A DNA stretch of 64,000 nucleotides from positions 62,001-126,000 of the forward strand of contig SNWL01000008.1 in NCBI GenBank assembly GCA_004362315.1, in the 5' to 3' direction. The stretch's first letter is position 1. Each line of letters opens with the position of its first letter. The notes beneath the pieces were generated by a model. The model searched no databases. It worked only from the letters and a program-made list of their open reading frames with translations, and was not told the DNA's origin. The translations under genes were made by a program, and so were the position numbers. Positions 27,499 to 36,318 of this stretch are shown one piece after another. The DNA is from Mycobacterium sp. BK086 (lineage in GTDB: Bacteria; Actinomycetota; Actinomycetes; Mycobacteriales; Mycobacteriaceae).

Positions 27499-28376
27499 CG
27501 TTCACCAGCGTCGACGACGTCATCGGCCGGTTCGACGACTGCGGGTATCTGCTCGACGAGGGCACCGCGTCGGCGTTCTATCTCGCTGCCGCGCTGAAAC
27601 GACCGCTGCTGCTCGAAGGGGAGCCCGGCGTCGGAAAGACAACGGCCGCCAAAACCCTTGCCGCGGTGCTGGATACCCCGATCGTCCGGTTGCAGTGCTA
27701 CGAGGGACTGACCGCGGCGGAGGCGTTGTACGACTGGAACTACCAGCGTCAGCTGTTGGCCATCAAGCTGGCCGAGTCACGCGGCGCGGCGATCGACGAG
27801 TCCGACCTCTACAGCCAGGCGTATCTGGTGGACCGGCCGATCCTGGCGTGCGTGCGTCACCGCGGAGCCGCCCCACCGGTTCTGTTGATCGACGAAATCG
27901 ACCGTGCCGATGACGAATTCGAGGCGCTGCTGCTCGAGTTCCTCGGTGAGTCGTCGGTGACGGTGCCTGAGCTCGGCACGTTCGTCGCGCAGCACCCGCC
28001 GGTGACGGTCCTGACCTCCAACCGCAGCCGCGACCTGCACGACGCGCTGCGGCGGCGCTGCCTGTATCACTGGATCGACTATCCGCAGCCGGCTCGCGCG
28101 GCCGCGATCGTGCGGCGCAGCGTGCCCGGCGCGACGGCGCCGCTGATCGAGCACGCCACCCAGTTCGTCGGCCGGGCCAGGGATCTGGATCTGGACAAGC
28201 CGCCGGGCGTTGCCGAGACCATCGACTGGGTCGCCGCGCTGGTCACCCTGGGGGTCGGTGATCTGGTCGACCCGGCCGCCCTGGCAGGCTTGAGTGCACT
28301 GGCCAAGACCCCGGACGACAGCGCAGCACTAAGCGATGCGCTTACCGCGTACCGCACCCAACTGGCCACCGGATGA
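27495..28376 (+). CDS. coxD: MoxR-type AAA+ ATPase (CoxD)
   Basis: This 293-residue ATPase belongs to the MoxR group; in Oligotropha, CoxD is needed to build the Cu-S part of the CO dehydrogenase active site. Walker A is GEPGVGKT (residues 42-49), Walker B LLIDEIDRAD (about 129-138), sensor 1 VTVLTSNRSRD. It is followed after 10 bases by coxG and then coxE, and MoxR and VWA proteins act as pairs. It corresponds to Rv0370c. The MobA/MocA-like gene found between its counterparts in M. tuberculosis is not here. Confidence 0.9.
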   Translation: MTFTSVDDVIGRFDDCGYLLDEGTASAFYLAAALKRPLLLEGEPGVGKTTAAKTLAAVLDTPIVRLQCYEGLTAAEALYDWNYQRQLLAIKLAESRGAAIDESDLYSQAYLVDRPILACVRHRGAAPPVLLIDEIDRADDEFEALLLEFLGESSVTVPELGTFVAQHPPVTVLTSNRSRDLHDALRRRCLYHWIDYPQPARAAAIVRRSVPGATAPLIEHATQFVGRARDLDLDKPPGVAETIDWVAALVTLGVGDLVDPAALAGLSALAKTPDDSAALSDALTAYRTQLATG

Positions 28377-28386
28377 GGGAGAGCCC

Positions 28387-29067
28387 ATGAAGATCGACAA
28401 CGAGTTCACCGTCAGTGTCCCGATCGCGAAGGCCTGGGAAGTCCTAAGCGATTTGGAGCAGGTGGCCCCGTTGATGCCCGGCGCACAGTTGACCGGTCGG
28501 GACGGCGACGACTTCCTGGGCAAGGTCAAGATCAAGGTGGGACCGGTGACCAGCGAGTTCAGCGGCAAAGCGCACTTCCTCGAGCGTGACGAGGCCACCC
28601 ACCGCGCCGTCGTCGACGGCCGCGGCAAGGAGGCGCGTGGCACGGGCAACGCCGCTGCAGTCGTAACCCTGCAGCTGCACGAGGCCGGCGACCACACCCG
28701 CGTCACCGTCGAAACCGACCTCAAGATCGTCGGAAAACTGGCCCAGTTCGGCAGCAGCATGTTGCAGCAGGTCTCCGAGAAGCTCCTTGGCCAGTTCGTC
28801 GACTCGTTGGAGGCCAAGCTCGCCGGAGGCGATGAAGATGCGGCGCCGGCTGCCGAGGTCGTCGCGACCGCCGCCACCCCGGGTGCCGAAGCCCTTGGCG
28901 CACCGGCCGCAGTGGCACCGCGTATCGCGCCGGCTCCCGAGCCGGAACCGATCGACCTGCTTCAGCTGGCCGGCGGCACCGCGGTCACCAAGTACGCCGC
29001 GGCGGGCGTGGCCGCCCTGGTGCTCCTGATCCTCATCGCACTCCTGCGCCGGCGGCGTACCGAGTGA
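28387..29067 (+). CDS. coxG: CoxG, SRPBCC protein with C-terminal membrane anchor
   Basis: Residues 1-150 form the SRPBCC/CoxG ligand-binding fold (VPIAKAWEVLSDLEQVAPLMPG). A flexible Ala/Pro-rich linker follows, then one membrane helix (about 205-222, AAGVAALVLLILIALL) and a basic tail RRRRTE. Work on mycobacterial CO dehydrogenase has implicated CoxG in binding the enzyme and supplying quinone, so it probably links CoxMSL to the respiratory chain. ATG 28387 is chosen because GAGGGAG precedes it and the upstream codons run back into the moxR gene. It overlaps coxE by 4 bases (GTGA). Confidence 0.88.
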   Translation: MKIDNEFTVSVPIAKAWEVLSDLEQVAPLMPGAQLTGRDGDDFLGKVKIKVGPVTSEFSGKAHFLERDEATHRAVVDGRGKEARGTGNAAAVVTLQLHEAGDHTRVTVETDLKIVGKLAQFGSSMLQQVSEKLLGQFVDSLEAKLAGGDEDAAPAAEVVATAATPGAEALGAPAAVAPRIAPAPEPEPIDLLQLAGGTAVTKYAAAGVAALVLLILIALLRRRRTE

Positions 29068-30257
29068 CCTCACCGGCGCTGCTGCGCGGTGTCGACCTGG
29101 CCGCCTTCTCGGCCGGACTGGTCGCCCGCCTGCGCGCCGGTGGTGTGGCGGTGGCGGCGAGCGGCCCGGCGGCCTTCGTCGCCGCGATGCGTGAACTGGT
29201 GCCGACCTCGCGCAGCCAGCTGTACTGGGCGGCCCGCCTCGCGCTGGTGAACCGGGTCGAGGATCTGACGGCCTTCGACGCCGTCTTCGAGGCGGTGTTC
29301 GCCGACGCCGTCCTGCCGATCGACCCGATCACCTTGCGCGCCCAGCGTGGCCTGGCCGCCAGTCCGATTCCCGCCGCCGGGCTCCGGGACGCCGAAGCCC
29401 CTGAGGCCGGCGGACTGCCCTGGGCCACCCGTCCGCCGTCGCTGCGCACCGCCGACCCCGCCGGTGACGCGGCCGCGATCCCCGATGTGCTGCCCAGCCG
29501 GATCGTGGCGCGGGCAGAGGAACCCTTCGACACGTTCGACGACGCCGACCTGCGCCTGATCGGAACCTGGCTGGAGCAGGCGGTCGCGTTCTGGCCGCGG
29601 CGGCGCACCCTGCGCACCGAAGCCCACCGGCACGGCAAGCGAATCGACCTGCGCGCCACCATGCGCGAGGCGCGGAACACCGGATGGGAACCGGTGGTGC
29701 TGGCCAGGACCCGTCCACGCCGGCGTCGACGCCGGCTGGTCCTGGTGTGTGACGTGAGCCGGTCGATGCAGCCGTACGCGGCGATCTATCTGCACCTGAT
29801 GCGGGCTACGGCCCTGCGCCAGGCGGGTTTTCACCCTGAAGTGTTCGCGTTCTCGACCACACTGAGCCGGCTGACCGCGGTGATGGCCCACCGCTCGCCG
29901 GAGACCGCGCTGGCCAAAGCCAACGCCAAGGTCACCGACCGCTACGGCGGGACCCATTTGGGCGGCTCGATCGCCGAGTTGCTTGCGCCTCCGCACGGGG
30001 CTGCGTTGCGCGGTGCGGTCGTGATGATCGCCTCCGACGGCTGGGACAGTGACCCGCCCGAAATCCTCGATCGGGCGCTGGCCCGGCTCAAACGCCGTGC
30101 GGCCCATCTGGTTTGGCTCAACCCGCGGGCGGCGGCGCCGGACTTCCAACCGCTGGCCGGATCGATGGCCGCCGCGCTTCCGTACTGCGACGTGTTCTTG
30201 CCCGCGCATTCGCTGACCGGGCTGCAGGAGTTGTTCGCCGCGCTCGCCGCGTTGTAG
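29064..30257 (+). CDS. coxE: CoxE, von Willebrand factor A domain protein
   Basis: The 397-residue protein has a VWA domain in its C-terminal half with the metal-ion-dependent adhesion site D230-V-S-R-S234 and the later aspartate in ASDGWDSDPPE. The N-terminal 150 residues are helical. CoxE works with the MoxR ATPase CoxD in assembly of the CO dehydrogenase cofactor. GTG 29064 overlaps the coxG stop. It is the last gene of the locus; a new promoter starts 50 bases downstream. Confidence 0.88.
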   Translation: MTSPALLRGVDLAAFSAGLVARLRAGGVAVAASGPAAFVAAMRELVPTSRSQLYWAARLALVNRVEDLTAFDAVFEAVFADAVLPIDPITLRAQRGLAASPIPAAGLRDAEAPEAGGLPWATRPPSLRTADPAGDAAAIPDVLPSRIVARAEEPFDTFDDADLRLIGTWLEQAVAFWPRRRTLRTEAHRHGKRIDLRATMREARNTGWEPVVLARTRPRRRRRRLVLVCDVSRSMQPYAAIYLHLMRATALRQAGFHPEVFAFSTTLSRLTAVMAHRSPETALAKANAKVTDRYGGTHLGGSIAELLAPPHGAALRGAVVMIASDGWDSDPPEILDRALARLKRRAAHLVWLNPRAAAPDFQPLAGSMAAALPYCDVFLPAHSLTGLQELFAALAAL

Positions 30258-30308
30258 GGCTCCTCGGAGAAGCGCCGGCGCAACGAGCTGGAGTTGGTTA
30301 CGAGCATG

Positions 30309-30337
30309 TTGACTAGATACAGCTCTGTAGGTATGTT
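30309..30337 (+). promoter_or_regulatory. Promoter with ATAC-N10-GTAT operator
   Basis: TTGACT (30309-30314), a 17-bp spacer and TATGTT (30332-30337) make a strong promoter. Half-sites ATAC (30317-30320) and GTAT (30331-30334) flank N10, with an inner TACAG/CTGTA pair. The same layout recurs at 42002-42030. The untranslated leader to ATG 30425 would be about 80 bases. Confidence 0.7.
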
Positions 30338-30424
30338 ACTTGCAAGATACGTCACACCACGGCGTTGAAGTGACGTCCGTCATATCCGGCGGCGCCTGCG
30401 CCCTTCACGATTGGACTCACGTCA

Positions 30425-33181
30425 ATGGCCGACCCCTTCGACCCCACCGCCGCGCGGCAGCCCGCTCAAGGGCCACGTTCTGCGAGCGATCCCGCTCCCG
30501 AAGGCCGATCCACGCCGGTGGGCCGCCGCTCAACCGCCGGATCGCAGGGAACGAACGTTGCGCTCATCGGCACCCGCGCGGCGCAGGTTGGTGGGCTCGC
30601 GCTCGCCGCCTATGTCATCACCGCTGTGGCCGGCGGCCAGGGAATCGCGTCCGCCGAGGCGGGGAATGCGGAAACGGCCAATTCCTCCACGTCGTCGTCA
30701 CAGCACGAGACGGAGCCCGCCAGTGCGAAGACGTCCGGACCGCGTGCCGCTTCTCGTCACTCGGCCAACCGACCCGCTGTCGCTGACAACGACGGCGGCG
30801 CGAAACCCTCGTCGGCGACGCGTCAGTCGGGTCCGTCACCGGCTGCGAAACGGCCGAGCACAGGGAACTTCCGAAATTCCTCGAGTGACCGGCAATCGCG
30901 GGCGGCGGCCTCATCGATCGATTCACCCGTCGCCGTGGCGACGAACGCCGTCGCATCCGGGCCGAGTCGTGCGCTGTTGCCGTCGCCCACGGCGCCGAAG
31001 TGGATGTCCATGGATTGGGCTCCGCTCACGTGGATCCGGCGCACGTTCTTCAACCGGCCGCCGACTGTTCGTTACCGCGCCAGCCTCAACTCGCAAGATA
31101 TGACCAACGGCGTGATCACAGGCAACATCGGCGCACTTGATCCTGACCGAGACCGGTTGAGCTACACGGTGATTGCGAACCCCAAGTACGGAACCCTGGA
31201 GATCGATCAACTCACGGGAGATTTCACGTTCACGCCGACGGCGCTCTTCGCCGAGTTCGGCGGGGCTGACACATTCACCGTCAAGGTCAGCGACGGCCGG
31301 TTCCATCCGCTGTCGGTCATGTTCTCACCGGACCGCGGCACTCCGACGCCCCGCCTCCCTGTTGCCGTCACACCCTTGCCCGGCGCCTCGCCGTCGTCCC
31401 CGTTGGAGACGTTCAAGGTCGACAAGGTGATCGACTTCGACGTCCCGGACGGCGTGGTCGTCACCGGCGCGGACCTGGCCCCCGACGGCGAGCACCTCCT
31501 GCTCGAGGTGAACATCGCCGGGAAATCGCAGATCGCCGTCAGCAACCTCGACGGCGGTGATTACCAATGCATTTCGTGTGGTGTGGTCACCAACGCCGCC
31601 AAAGCGATTGCACTCGAGGACAATCAGAGAATCTGGTTTGCCAGCACCTCCGGACAGCAATCGGCCGATGACCCGCTCGGGGGCGCCGGATTGATCAGCT
31701 ACTCGATTCTCGAATGCGAAGGATCGATCTCTTCGTGTGCCAACCCCACCGTCAAGAAAGTGGAATTCCCCTCGGATCGTGGCCCGATGGCCGCGAGCAC
31801 CCAGAATCGGGAGGCCAAGCCCGACCCCTTCGGTGAATACGTGACGTGGACCGAGAACACCCCGGTCACCGGCCCGCGAATGAGCATCGCGCGGCTGGTT
31901 GCCACGGAGACCGGATACTCGCTCGTCGATCAGCGGATCTTCAGTCCGCAATGGGACGAAAACACCGAGTATGCACAGGATTTCGCCAACGCGACTCGCT
32001 TTTACGAGGGCGCGAGTTGGCACGCCGGCGGTCGGTATCTGAAGTACCAGACCACGACGACCGGCCTGAACTACGACATCTGGCTGTTGGACACCCTCAC
32101 CGGTGAGCGGCGCCAACTCACCACTGATCTCGACTACAACGAGTCCGGTGACGTGTCTCCCGATGGCCGATCGGTCTACTTCAGTTCCGCGCGCGGAGCC
32201 GACCGCATGGACGTCTTCACTGCGCTGCAGCGTCCGTCGCTCCTCGACGTCGCGGCATTCCCCCAGATGGCCCGGGTGAGTCTGTGGAACAACCGGCGCG
32301 CGATGAACGAGCCCTGGGTGATGAATCTCGAGGAAGGTCAGGAGTTGGGCGCCTACTCGGGGCAGCCGATCATCATCGATCCCGACTGGACGATCCGCGG
32401 CTGGAGCTGGTTCCCCGATTCCACCCGCGCCCTGATCAACGAACAACAGCGCCCGGACACCGTGACCCCCGGAGCGCCCGACACTCCGTGGCGCTTCAGC
32501 ATCATCAGCTTCCCGAACCGGGAGGCGACGGCCCCGCTCGCACCGGTGCACCAGGACCCCGAGGCCATCGCCAAATGGTCAGTGCCGGTTGAGGAATACA
32601 ACCCGATGATGGGCCGTCAGGTTCCGTCGCGAGTCCTCAAGGGGATGCACTCCGGAACGGCCACACTGCAATACAGCGGGACCTTCGCGTCCGGTTCGTA
32701 TTCGGTGACCTATGACAATTACTCGGACGACGGCAAGACCTTCATCAACGGCACCGAGAAGGTCACGGTCGTCAATCCGATCGGCAACGCCACCTGGACT
32801 GCCGATCTGACCAGCACCGGGGAACGCACCGGCTACCTCAAGGGCTCGATCAAAGCCGGAAAGGCCAACGCGTTCTCGGGAACGGTGTCCTCCGAGATCA
32901 ACGGAGTCACCTATAGCGGCGTTCCGATCCAGACCGACTTCCCGGTCATCAATCCGCCCCAGCTCGCGGTCTCGTCATTCGACAACAGGGTCCGAGTGAC
33001 GGCCACCGTGGCCGAGGACGGTTACCCCCGACCCGTCCAGGGTGCGACCGTGACCGTCGGTTCGGTGACGACGACCACCGACGAGCACGGCTTCGCCCAG
33101 ATCCCGTTCGTGCCCGGCGACACCATCACCGCCATCGCCGGCGGCTTCCAATCGATCAGTCAGCAGGTGCCGTCCGCCTGA
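30425..33181 (+). CDS. Large secreted protein with cadherin-like, beta-propeller and carboxypeptidase-regulatory-like parts
   Basis: The 918-residue product begins with a long polar, arginine-containing N-region (GRRSTAG) and a hydrophobic segment (about 44-72) ending near IASAEA, typical of mycobacterial exported proteins. A Ser/Ala/Thr-rich disordered stretch of 110 residues follows. Residues about 215-290 resemble a cadherin/VCBS-like repeat (NIGALDPDRDRLSYTV, FTFTPTALFA). About 330-650 has TolB/WD40-like blades (LAPDGEHLLLEV; VSPDGRSVYFSSARGADRM). The end (about 850-915) looks like a carboxypeptidase regulatory fold (ATVTVGSVTTTTDEHG). It is probably a cell-surface binding or adhesion protein; no catalytic motif is seen. 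Confidence 0.75.
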   Translation: MADPFDPTAARQPAQGPRSASDPAPEGRSTPVGRRSTAGSQGTNVALIGTRAAQVGGLALAAYVITAVAGGQGIASAEAGNAETANSSTSSSQHETEPASAKTSGPRAASRHSANRPAVADNDGGAKPSSATRQSGPSPAAKRPSTGNFRNSSSDRQSRAAASSIDSPVAVATNAVASGPSRALLPSPTAPKWMSMDWAPLTWIRRTFFNRPPTVRYRASLNSQDMTNGVITGNIGALDPDRDRLSYTVIANPKYGTLEIDQLTGDFTFTPTALFAEFGGADTFTVKVSDGRFHPLSVMFSPDRGTPTPRLPVAVTPLPGASPSSPLETFKVDKVIDFDVPDGVVVTGADLAPDGEHLLLEVNIAGKSQIAVSNLDGGDYQCISCGVVTNAAKAIALEDNQRIWFASTSGQQSADDPLGGAGLISYSILECEGSISSCANPTVKKVEFPSDRGPMAASTQNREAKPDPFGEYVTWTENTPVTGPRMSIARLVATETGYSLVDQRIFSPQWDENTEYAQDFANATRFYEGASWHAGGRYLKYQTTTTGLNYDIWLLDTLTGERRQLTTDLDYNESGDVSPDGRSVYFSSARGADRMDVFTALQRPSLLDVAAFPQMARVSLWNNRRAMNEPWVMNLEEGQELGAYSGQPIIIDPDWTIRGWSWFPDSTRALINEQQRPDTVTPGAPDTPWRFSIISFPNREATAPLAPVHQDPEAIAKWSVPVEEYNPMMGRQVPSRVLKGMHSGTATLQYSGTFASGSYSVTYDNYSDDGKTFINGTEKVTVVNPIGNATWTADLTSTGERTGYLKGSIKAGKANAFSGTVSSEINGVTYSGVPIQTDFPVINPPQLAVSSFDNRVRVTATVAEDGYPRPVQGATVTVGSVTTTTDEHGFAQIPFVPGDTITAIAGGFQSISQQVPSA

Positions 33182-33211
33182 CCGATGCCGGCCTCGGCTG
33201 TCGAGCTGGTC

Positions 33212-33442
33212 CTAGGTCTGAGGTGTGGCGACCATCAACGGGCCGCTCATCGTCCCGTCGACAGCGGCCTTGTAGTCGCCCATGGTGCCGTCGGAGTCGA
33301 TTGCGGCACCGTTGTTTCCACTGTCACCGTCTTGGACGGCAAATGTCGTCGACGGGCTGGCGACAGCAACCACCGTGGGGCCCAACGCGGTTGCCAGCGC
33401 AATCCCAGCTACGACGACCGCTCCCTTGAGAATTAGCTTCAT
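33212..33442 (-). CDS. Small exported protein
   Basis: A 76-residue protein with a clear signal peptide: MKLILKGAVVVAGIALATALG, cleavage likely after the AVA of VVAVASPS. The mature part is about 45 acidic, Gly/Asp-rich residues (VQDGDSGNNGAAIDSDG) with no cysteine. An AAAGGA ribosome site stands upstream of the ATG. It converges with the large secreted protein gene (30-base gap) and lies downstream of dedA. I do not recognise a family. Confidence 0.65.
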   Translation of the reverse strand: MKLILKGAVVVAGIALATALGPTVVAVASPSTTFAVQDGDSGNNGAAIDSDGTMGDYKAAVDGTMSGPLMVATPQT

Positions 33443-33491
33443 ATTCCCGGGGTCCTTTCGCTTTGATCAGCGAAAACTACCGGCGGTTCCT

Positions 33492-33517
33492 GGCAGGATC
33501 GCTGTGCGATCCCTGCC
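33492..33517. terminator. Hairpin downstream of dedA
   Basis: GGCAGGATCG pairs with CGATCCCTGCC (one bulged base) around a 5-base loop. It lies 70 bases after the dedA stop on the leftward strand and 50 bases before the small exported gene. There is no T tract, as is common in mycobacteria. Confidence 0.45.
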
Positions 33518-33586
33518 AATATCCTGGTCGGGCGCCGGTCAGCGCGTCAGGATGTGCGCCGGTCGCGCTTGCGCGAGCAACCTCTT

Positions 33587-34270
33587 CTAGGACTCGGCGA
33601 TCGGATCTGGCGCGGCGAGCTTGGCGGCCTTGCGGCGCTTGTACCACTCCCACACCATCGGGGCGATGGACGCGACCGCGATGAGGATGAAGATCGGCTC
33701 GAGCAGTTTCTGGATGATCTGGAACTGCCCCAGTCCGTAGCCGAGCAGGGTCAGGCCGACACCCCACAGGAGCGCGCCGATCACGTTGTAGAGCGTGAAG
33801 ACCCCGTATTTCATCTTCGCGGCGCCCGCGGTGATCGGGGCGAGCGTGCGCACGATCGGGACGAACCGGGCGAGCACGATCGCGAACGGCCCGCGCTGCT
33901 CGAAGAAGATGTGTGCCTCGTCCAGGTAGCGCTGCTTGAGAATGCGGGCGTTGGGCTTGAACATCGCGGTGCCGAGGAATCGGCCCACGAAGTAGCCGAC
34001 CTGCCCACCCAGGATCGCCGCGATCGGGATGAACACCAGCAGCTGCCAGAGCTGGAAGTTGGCATCGACGTCGGCGCCCTGCGCAGCGGTTCCGGCGGCC
34101 AGCATGCCCGCCACGAAGAGCAGCGTGTCACCGGGCAGCACGGGAAACAGCACGCCGGACTCGATGAAGACGACGACCAGGATGCCGACCAGGGCCCAGG
34201 TGCCGAACTGCTCGATCAGCTTGAGCGGGTCGAGAAAGTCCGGCATGAGCGCCAGGGTGGTGGTGGTCAC
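33587..34270 (-). CDS. DedA-family membrane protein
   Basis: DedA (VTT/SNARE-associated) proteins are multi-pass inner-membrane transporters or lipid flippases linked to undecaprenyl-phosphate recycling and proton homeostasis. The protein shows the re-entrant motif (ESGVLFPVLPGDTLLFVAG) and the second signature (ARFVPIVRTLAPITAGAAKM) with its essential Arg residues, and a basic C-terminal tail (KRRKAAK). GTG 34270 is preferred to the TTG at 34279, though neither has a clear ribosome site. It corresponds to Rv0364 and is divergent from fba. Confidence 0.88.
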   Translation of the reverse strand: MTTTTLALMPDFLDPLKLIEQFGTWALVGILVVVFIESGVLFPVLPGDTLLFVAGMLAAGTAAQGADVDANFQLWQLLVFIPIAAILGGQVGYFVGRFLGTAMFKPNARILKQRYLDEAHIFFEQRGPFAIVLARFVPIVRTLAPITAGAAKMKYGVFTLYNVIGALLWGVGLTLLGYGLGQFQIIQKLLEPIFILIAVASIAPMVWEWYKRRKAAKLAAPDPIAES

Positions 34271-34370
34271 GACGCCCAAGGGTACCGGGGGCGGTTATCA
34301 GCGACCCGTGCCAGTCGACAGGCTTCTTGACATACTGACTCGATCAGCGCCTGAGTCGAGAGGAAGTGCC

Positions 34371-35408
34371 ATGCCCATCGCAACGCCCGAGGTCTACGCC
34401 GAGATGCTGGGCCGCGCCAAGGAGCACTCGTTCGCGTTCCCGGCGATCAACTGCGTCGGCTCGGAGAGCGTCAACGCCGCCATCAAGGGTTTCGCCGACG
34501 CCGGCAGTGACGGCATCATCCAATTCTCCACCGGCGGAGCCGAATTCGCCTCGGGGCTGGGTGTCAAGGACATGGTCACCGGTGCGGTGGCGCTGGCCGA
34601 GTTCGCCCACGTCATCGCCGCCAAGTACCCGATCACCGTCGCGCTGCACACCGACCACTGTCCCAAGGACAAGCTGGACGGTCTGGTCCGACCGCTGCTC
34701 GCCATCTCAGCCGAGCGGGTGGCCAAGGGCGCCAACCCGCTGTTCCAGTCACATATGTGGGATGGCTCGGCTGTCCCGATCGACGAGAACCTGTCGATCG
34801 CTCAGGAACTGCTGAAGCAGGCGGCGGCCGCCAAGATCATCCTGGAGATCGAGATCGGTGTGGTCGGCGGAGAAGAGGACGGCGTCGAGGCCGAGATCAA
34901 CGAGAAGCTCTACACCACCTCGGAAGACTTCGAGAAGACCATCGAGGCCCTGGGCGCCGGTGAGCACGGCAAGTACCTGCTGGCCGCGACCTTCGGCAAC
35001 GTGCACGGCGTTTACAAGCCCGGCAACGTCGTGCTCAAGCCCGAGGTGCTGGCGGAGGGACAGCGGGTCGCGTCGGCCAAGCTGGGCCTGCCCGAGGGAT
35101 CCAAGCCCTTCGACTTCGTGTTCCACGGCGGCTCGGGCTCGCTGAAGTCGGAGATCGAGGACTCGCTGAAGTACGGCGTGGTGAAGATGAACGTCGACAC
35201 CGACACCCAGTACGCGTTCACGCGCCCCCTCGCCGCGCACATGTTCACCAACTACGACGGGGTGCTCAAGATCGACGGCGAGGTCGGCAACAAGAAGGTC
35301 TACGACCCGCGCAGCTACCTGAAGAAGGCCGAGGCGTCGATGTCGGAGCGCGTTGTCGAGGCCTGCAACGACCTGCACAGCGCCGGCCGTTCGGTGTCCG
35401 CCGGCTAG
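34371..35408 (+). CDS. fba: Class II fructose-1,6-bisphosphate aldolase
   Basis: The zinc-dependent aldolase of glycolysis and gluconeogenesis, splitting fructose 1,6-bisphosphate to dihydroxyacetone phosphate and glyceraldehyde 3-phosphate. The 345-residue protein has the catalytic aspartate and zinc histidine in LHTDHCPKD, the loop EIGVVGGEEDGVE, FGNVHGVYKPG, and the phosphate-binding FHGGSGS and NVDTDTQYAF segments. ATG 34371 has AGAGGAAG upstream. A TTGACA box at 34327-34332 is present but no good -10 is seen at 17 bp. It corresponds to Rv0363c and is normally essential. Confidence 0.96.
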   Translation: MPIATPEVYAEMLGRAKEHSFAFPAINCVGSESVNAAIKGFADAGSDGIIQFSTGGAEFASGLGVKDMVTGAVALAEFAHVIAAKYPITVALHTDHCPKDKLDGLVRPLLAISAERVAKGANPLFQSHMWDGSAVPIDENLSIAQELLKQAAAAKIILEIEIGVVGGEEDGVEAEINEKLYTTSEDFEKTIEALGAGEHGKYLLAATFGNVHGVYKPGNVVLKPEVLAEGQRVASAKLGLPEGSKPFDFVFHGGSGSLKSEIEDSLKYGVVKMNVDTDTQYAFTRPLAAHMFTNYDGVLKIDGEVGNKKVYDPRSYLKKAEASMSERVVEACNDLHSAGRSVSAG

Positions 35409-35428
35409 CCACGGGCACGTCCGGCCAG

Positions 35429-35478
35429 ATCGACATCAGGGCTGTGGATCGACCCGCAACCGCGACCTTGGTGTCGAT
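35429..35478. terminator. Hairpin in the convergent gap after fba
   Basis: Arms 35429-35441 and 35466-35478 match at 11 of 13 positions (ATCGACATCA with TGGTGTCGAT). It lies between fba and a convergent gene and could end both transcripts. It shares GTGGATCG and GTCGATCTCG with the gap at 20574-20600, so it may also be a copy of an intergenic repeat. Confidence 0.45.
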
Positions 35479-35494
35479 CTCGCGCGTGTGATGC

Positions 35495-36226
35495 TCAGGA
35501 CGCCTGGCAGATCTTCCACTGGTTGTCGCGGAACTGCAGGTCGAAGCTGCGGGTGGACCGTGTGGCCGGATCGAAGGCCATGAACGAGGTGACGTTGGCC
35601 TCGGCGTGGTCGCCGTTGACGACGACCTCGTCGATGCTGGCCACCACCGGGTATTGCCGGGCCGCGGCCACCCGAGCGTGCGTGTCCGACCAGGCCTGAT
35701 CGTCGTACCTGACGTAGCTGTCCCTGGTCTGGCCGCAGGTGATCCCGCGCAGCGCGGCCAGGTCGCCGTTTTGTACGGCGGCGTCATAGTTCTGGATGGT
35801 CGTACGGACCATGTCTTCCTGCGAGACCTTGGTGGAGCTGTGGCGGGTGAGCAGGATGGTGGCCACGATCGCCACCGCGGCGAGCGCGGCGATGACGGCG
35901 ATCACCGCGAGCACCAACCCCCAGCTGCGTCGGCGGGTCGCAGCGGGGCGCGCGGGGATGGCCTGCGGACCGGTCCGCGGCATGCTGGAGACCGGGATCA
36001 CCTCGGTCGGAGTCGAGAAGATCTCGGTTTCCGGATCGGGTTCGCGGTGGATGATCTGCGTCGACCCCGCATCGAATCCCGGTGCGGTGAAACGACGTTC
36101 GGCCAGCGCGTCGGTGACCCCGATGGCCTGGGTGGCCGCCTCGGTCTCCTGAGTCGGCTGCTCGTCGTCGCTTCCGACGACGGGCGTGGTCTCGTCGTCG
36201 TGGTCGGGCCCGGATGGGTTCGACAT
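35495..36226 (-). CDS. Rv0361-like single-pass membrane protein
   Basis: From ATG 36226 the product has 243 residues: an acidic cytoplasmic N-terminal part of about 110 residues, a membrane helix (about 113-135, WGLVLAVIAVIAALAAVAIVATILL), and an extracellular domain of about 105 residues with an NTF2/DUF4878-like pattern (TIQNYDAAVQNGDLAALRGITC to LQFRDNQWKIC) and two cysteines. AGGAGG stands upstream at rather long spacing. It matches Rv0361 by position. The fragment at 63753 has the same design. Function is unknown. Confidence 0.75.
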   Translation of the reverse strand: MSNPSGPDHDDETTPVVGSDDEQPTQETEAATQAIGVTDALAERRFTAPGFDAGSTQIIHREPDPETEIFSTPTEVIPVSSMPRTGPQAIPARPAATRRRSWGLVLAVIAVIAALAAVAIVATILLTRHSSTKVSQEDMVRTTIQNYDAAVQNGDLAALRGITCGQTRDSYVRYDDQAWSDTHARVAAARQYPVVASIDEVVVNGDHAEANVTSFMAFDPATRSTRSFDLQFRDNQWKICQAS

Positions 36227-36318
36227 GGGGTGCTGCCGTCCTCCTGAAGTGCTGTTGCCTCCGACCCTAACGGTTGGGTATGTCCATCTGCTGACGGTGG
36301 CACCGGCACAATGGGGCA

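Noticed and set aside
34029..34370. Longer N terminus of the aldolase
   Set aside because: It is antisense to dedA; ATG 34371 has a ribosome site and the family start MPIATPEVYAEML.
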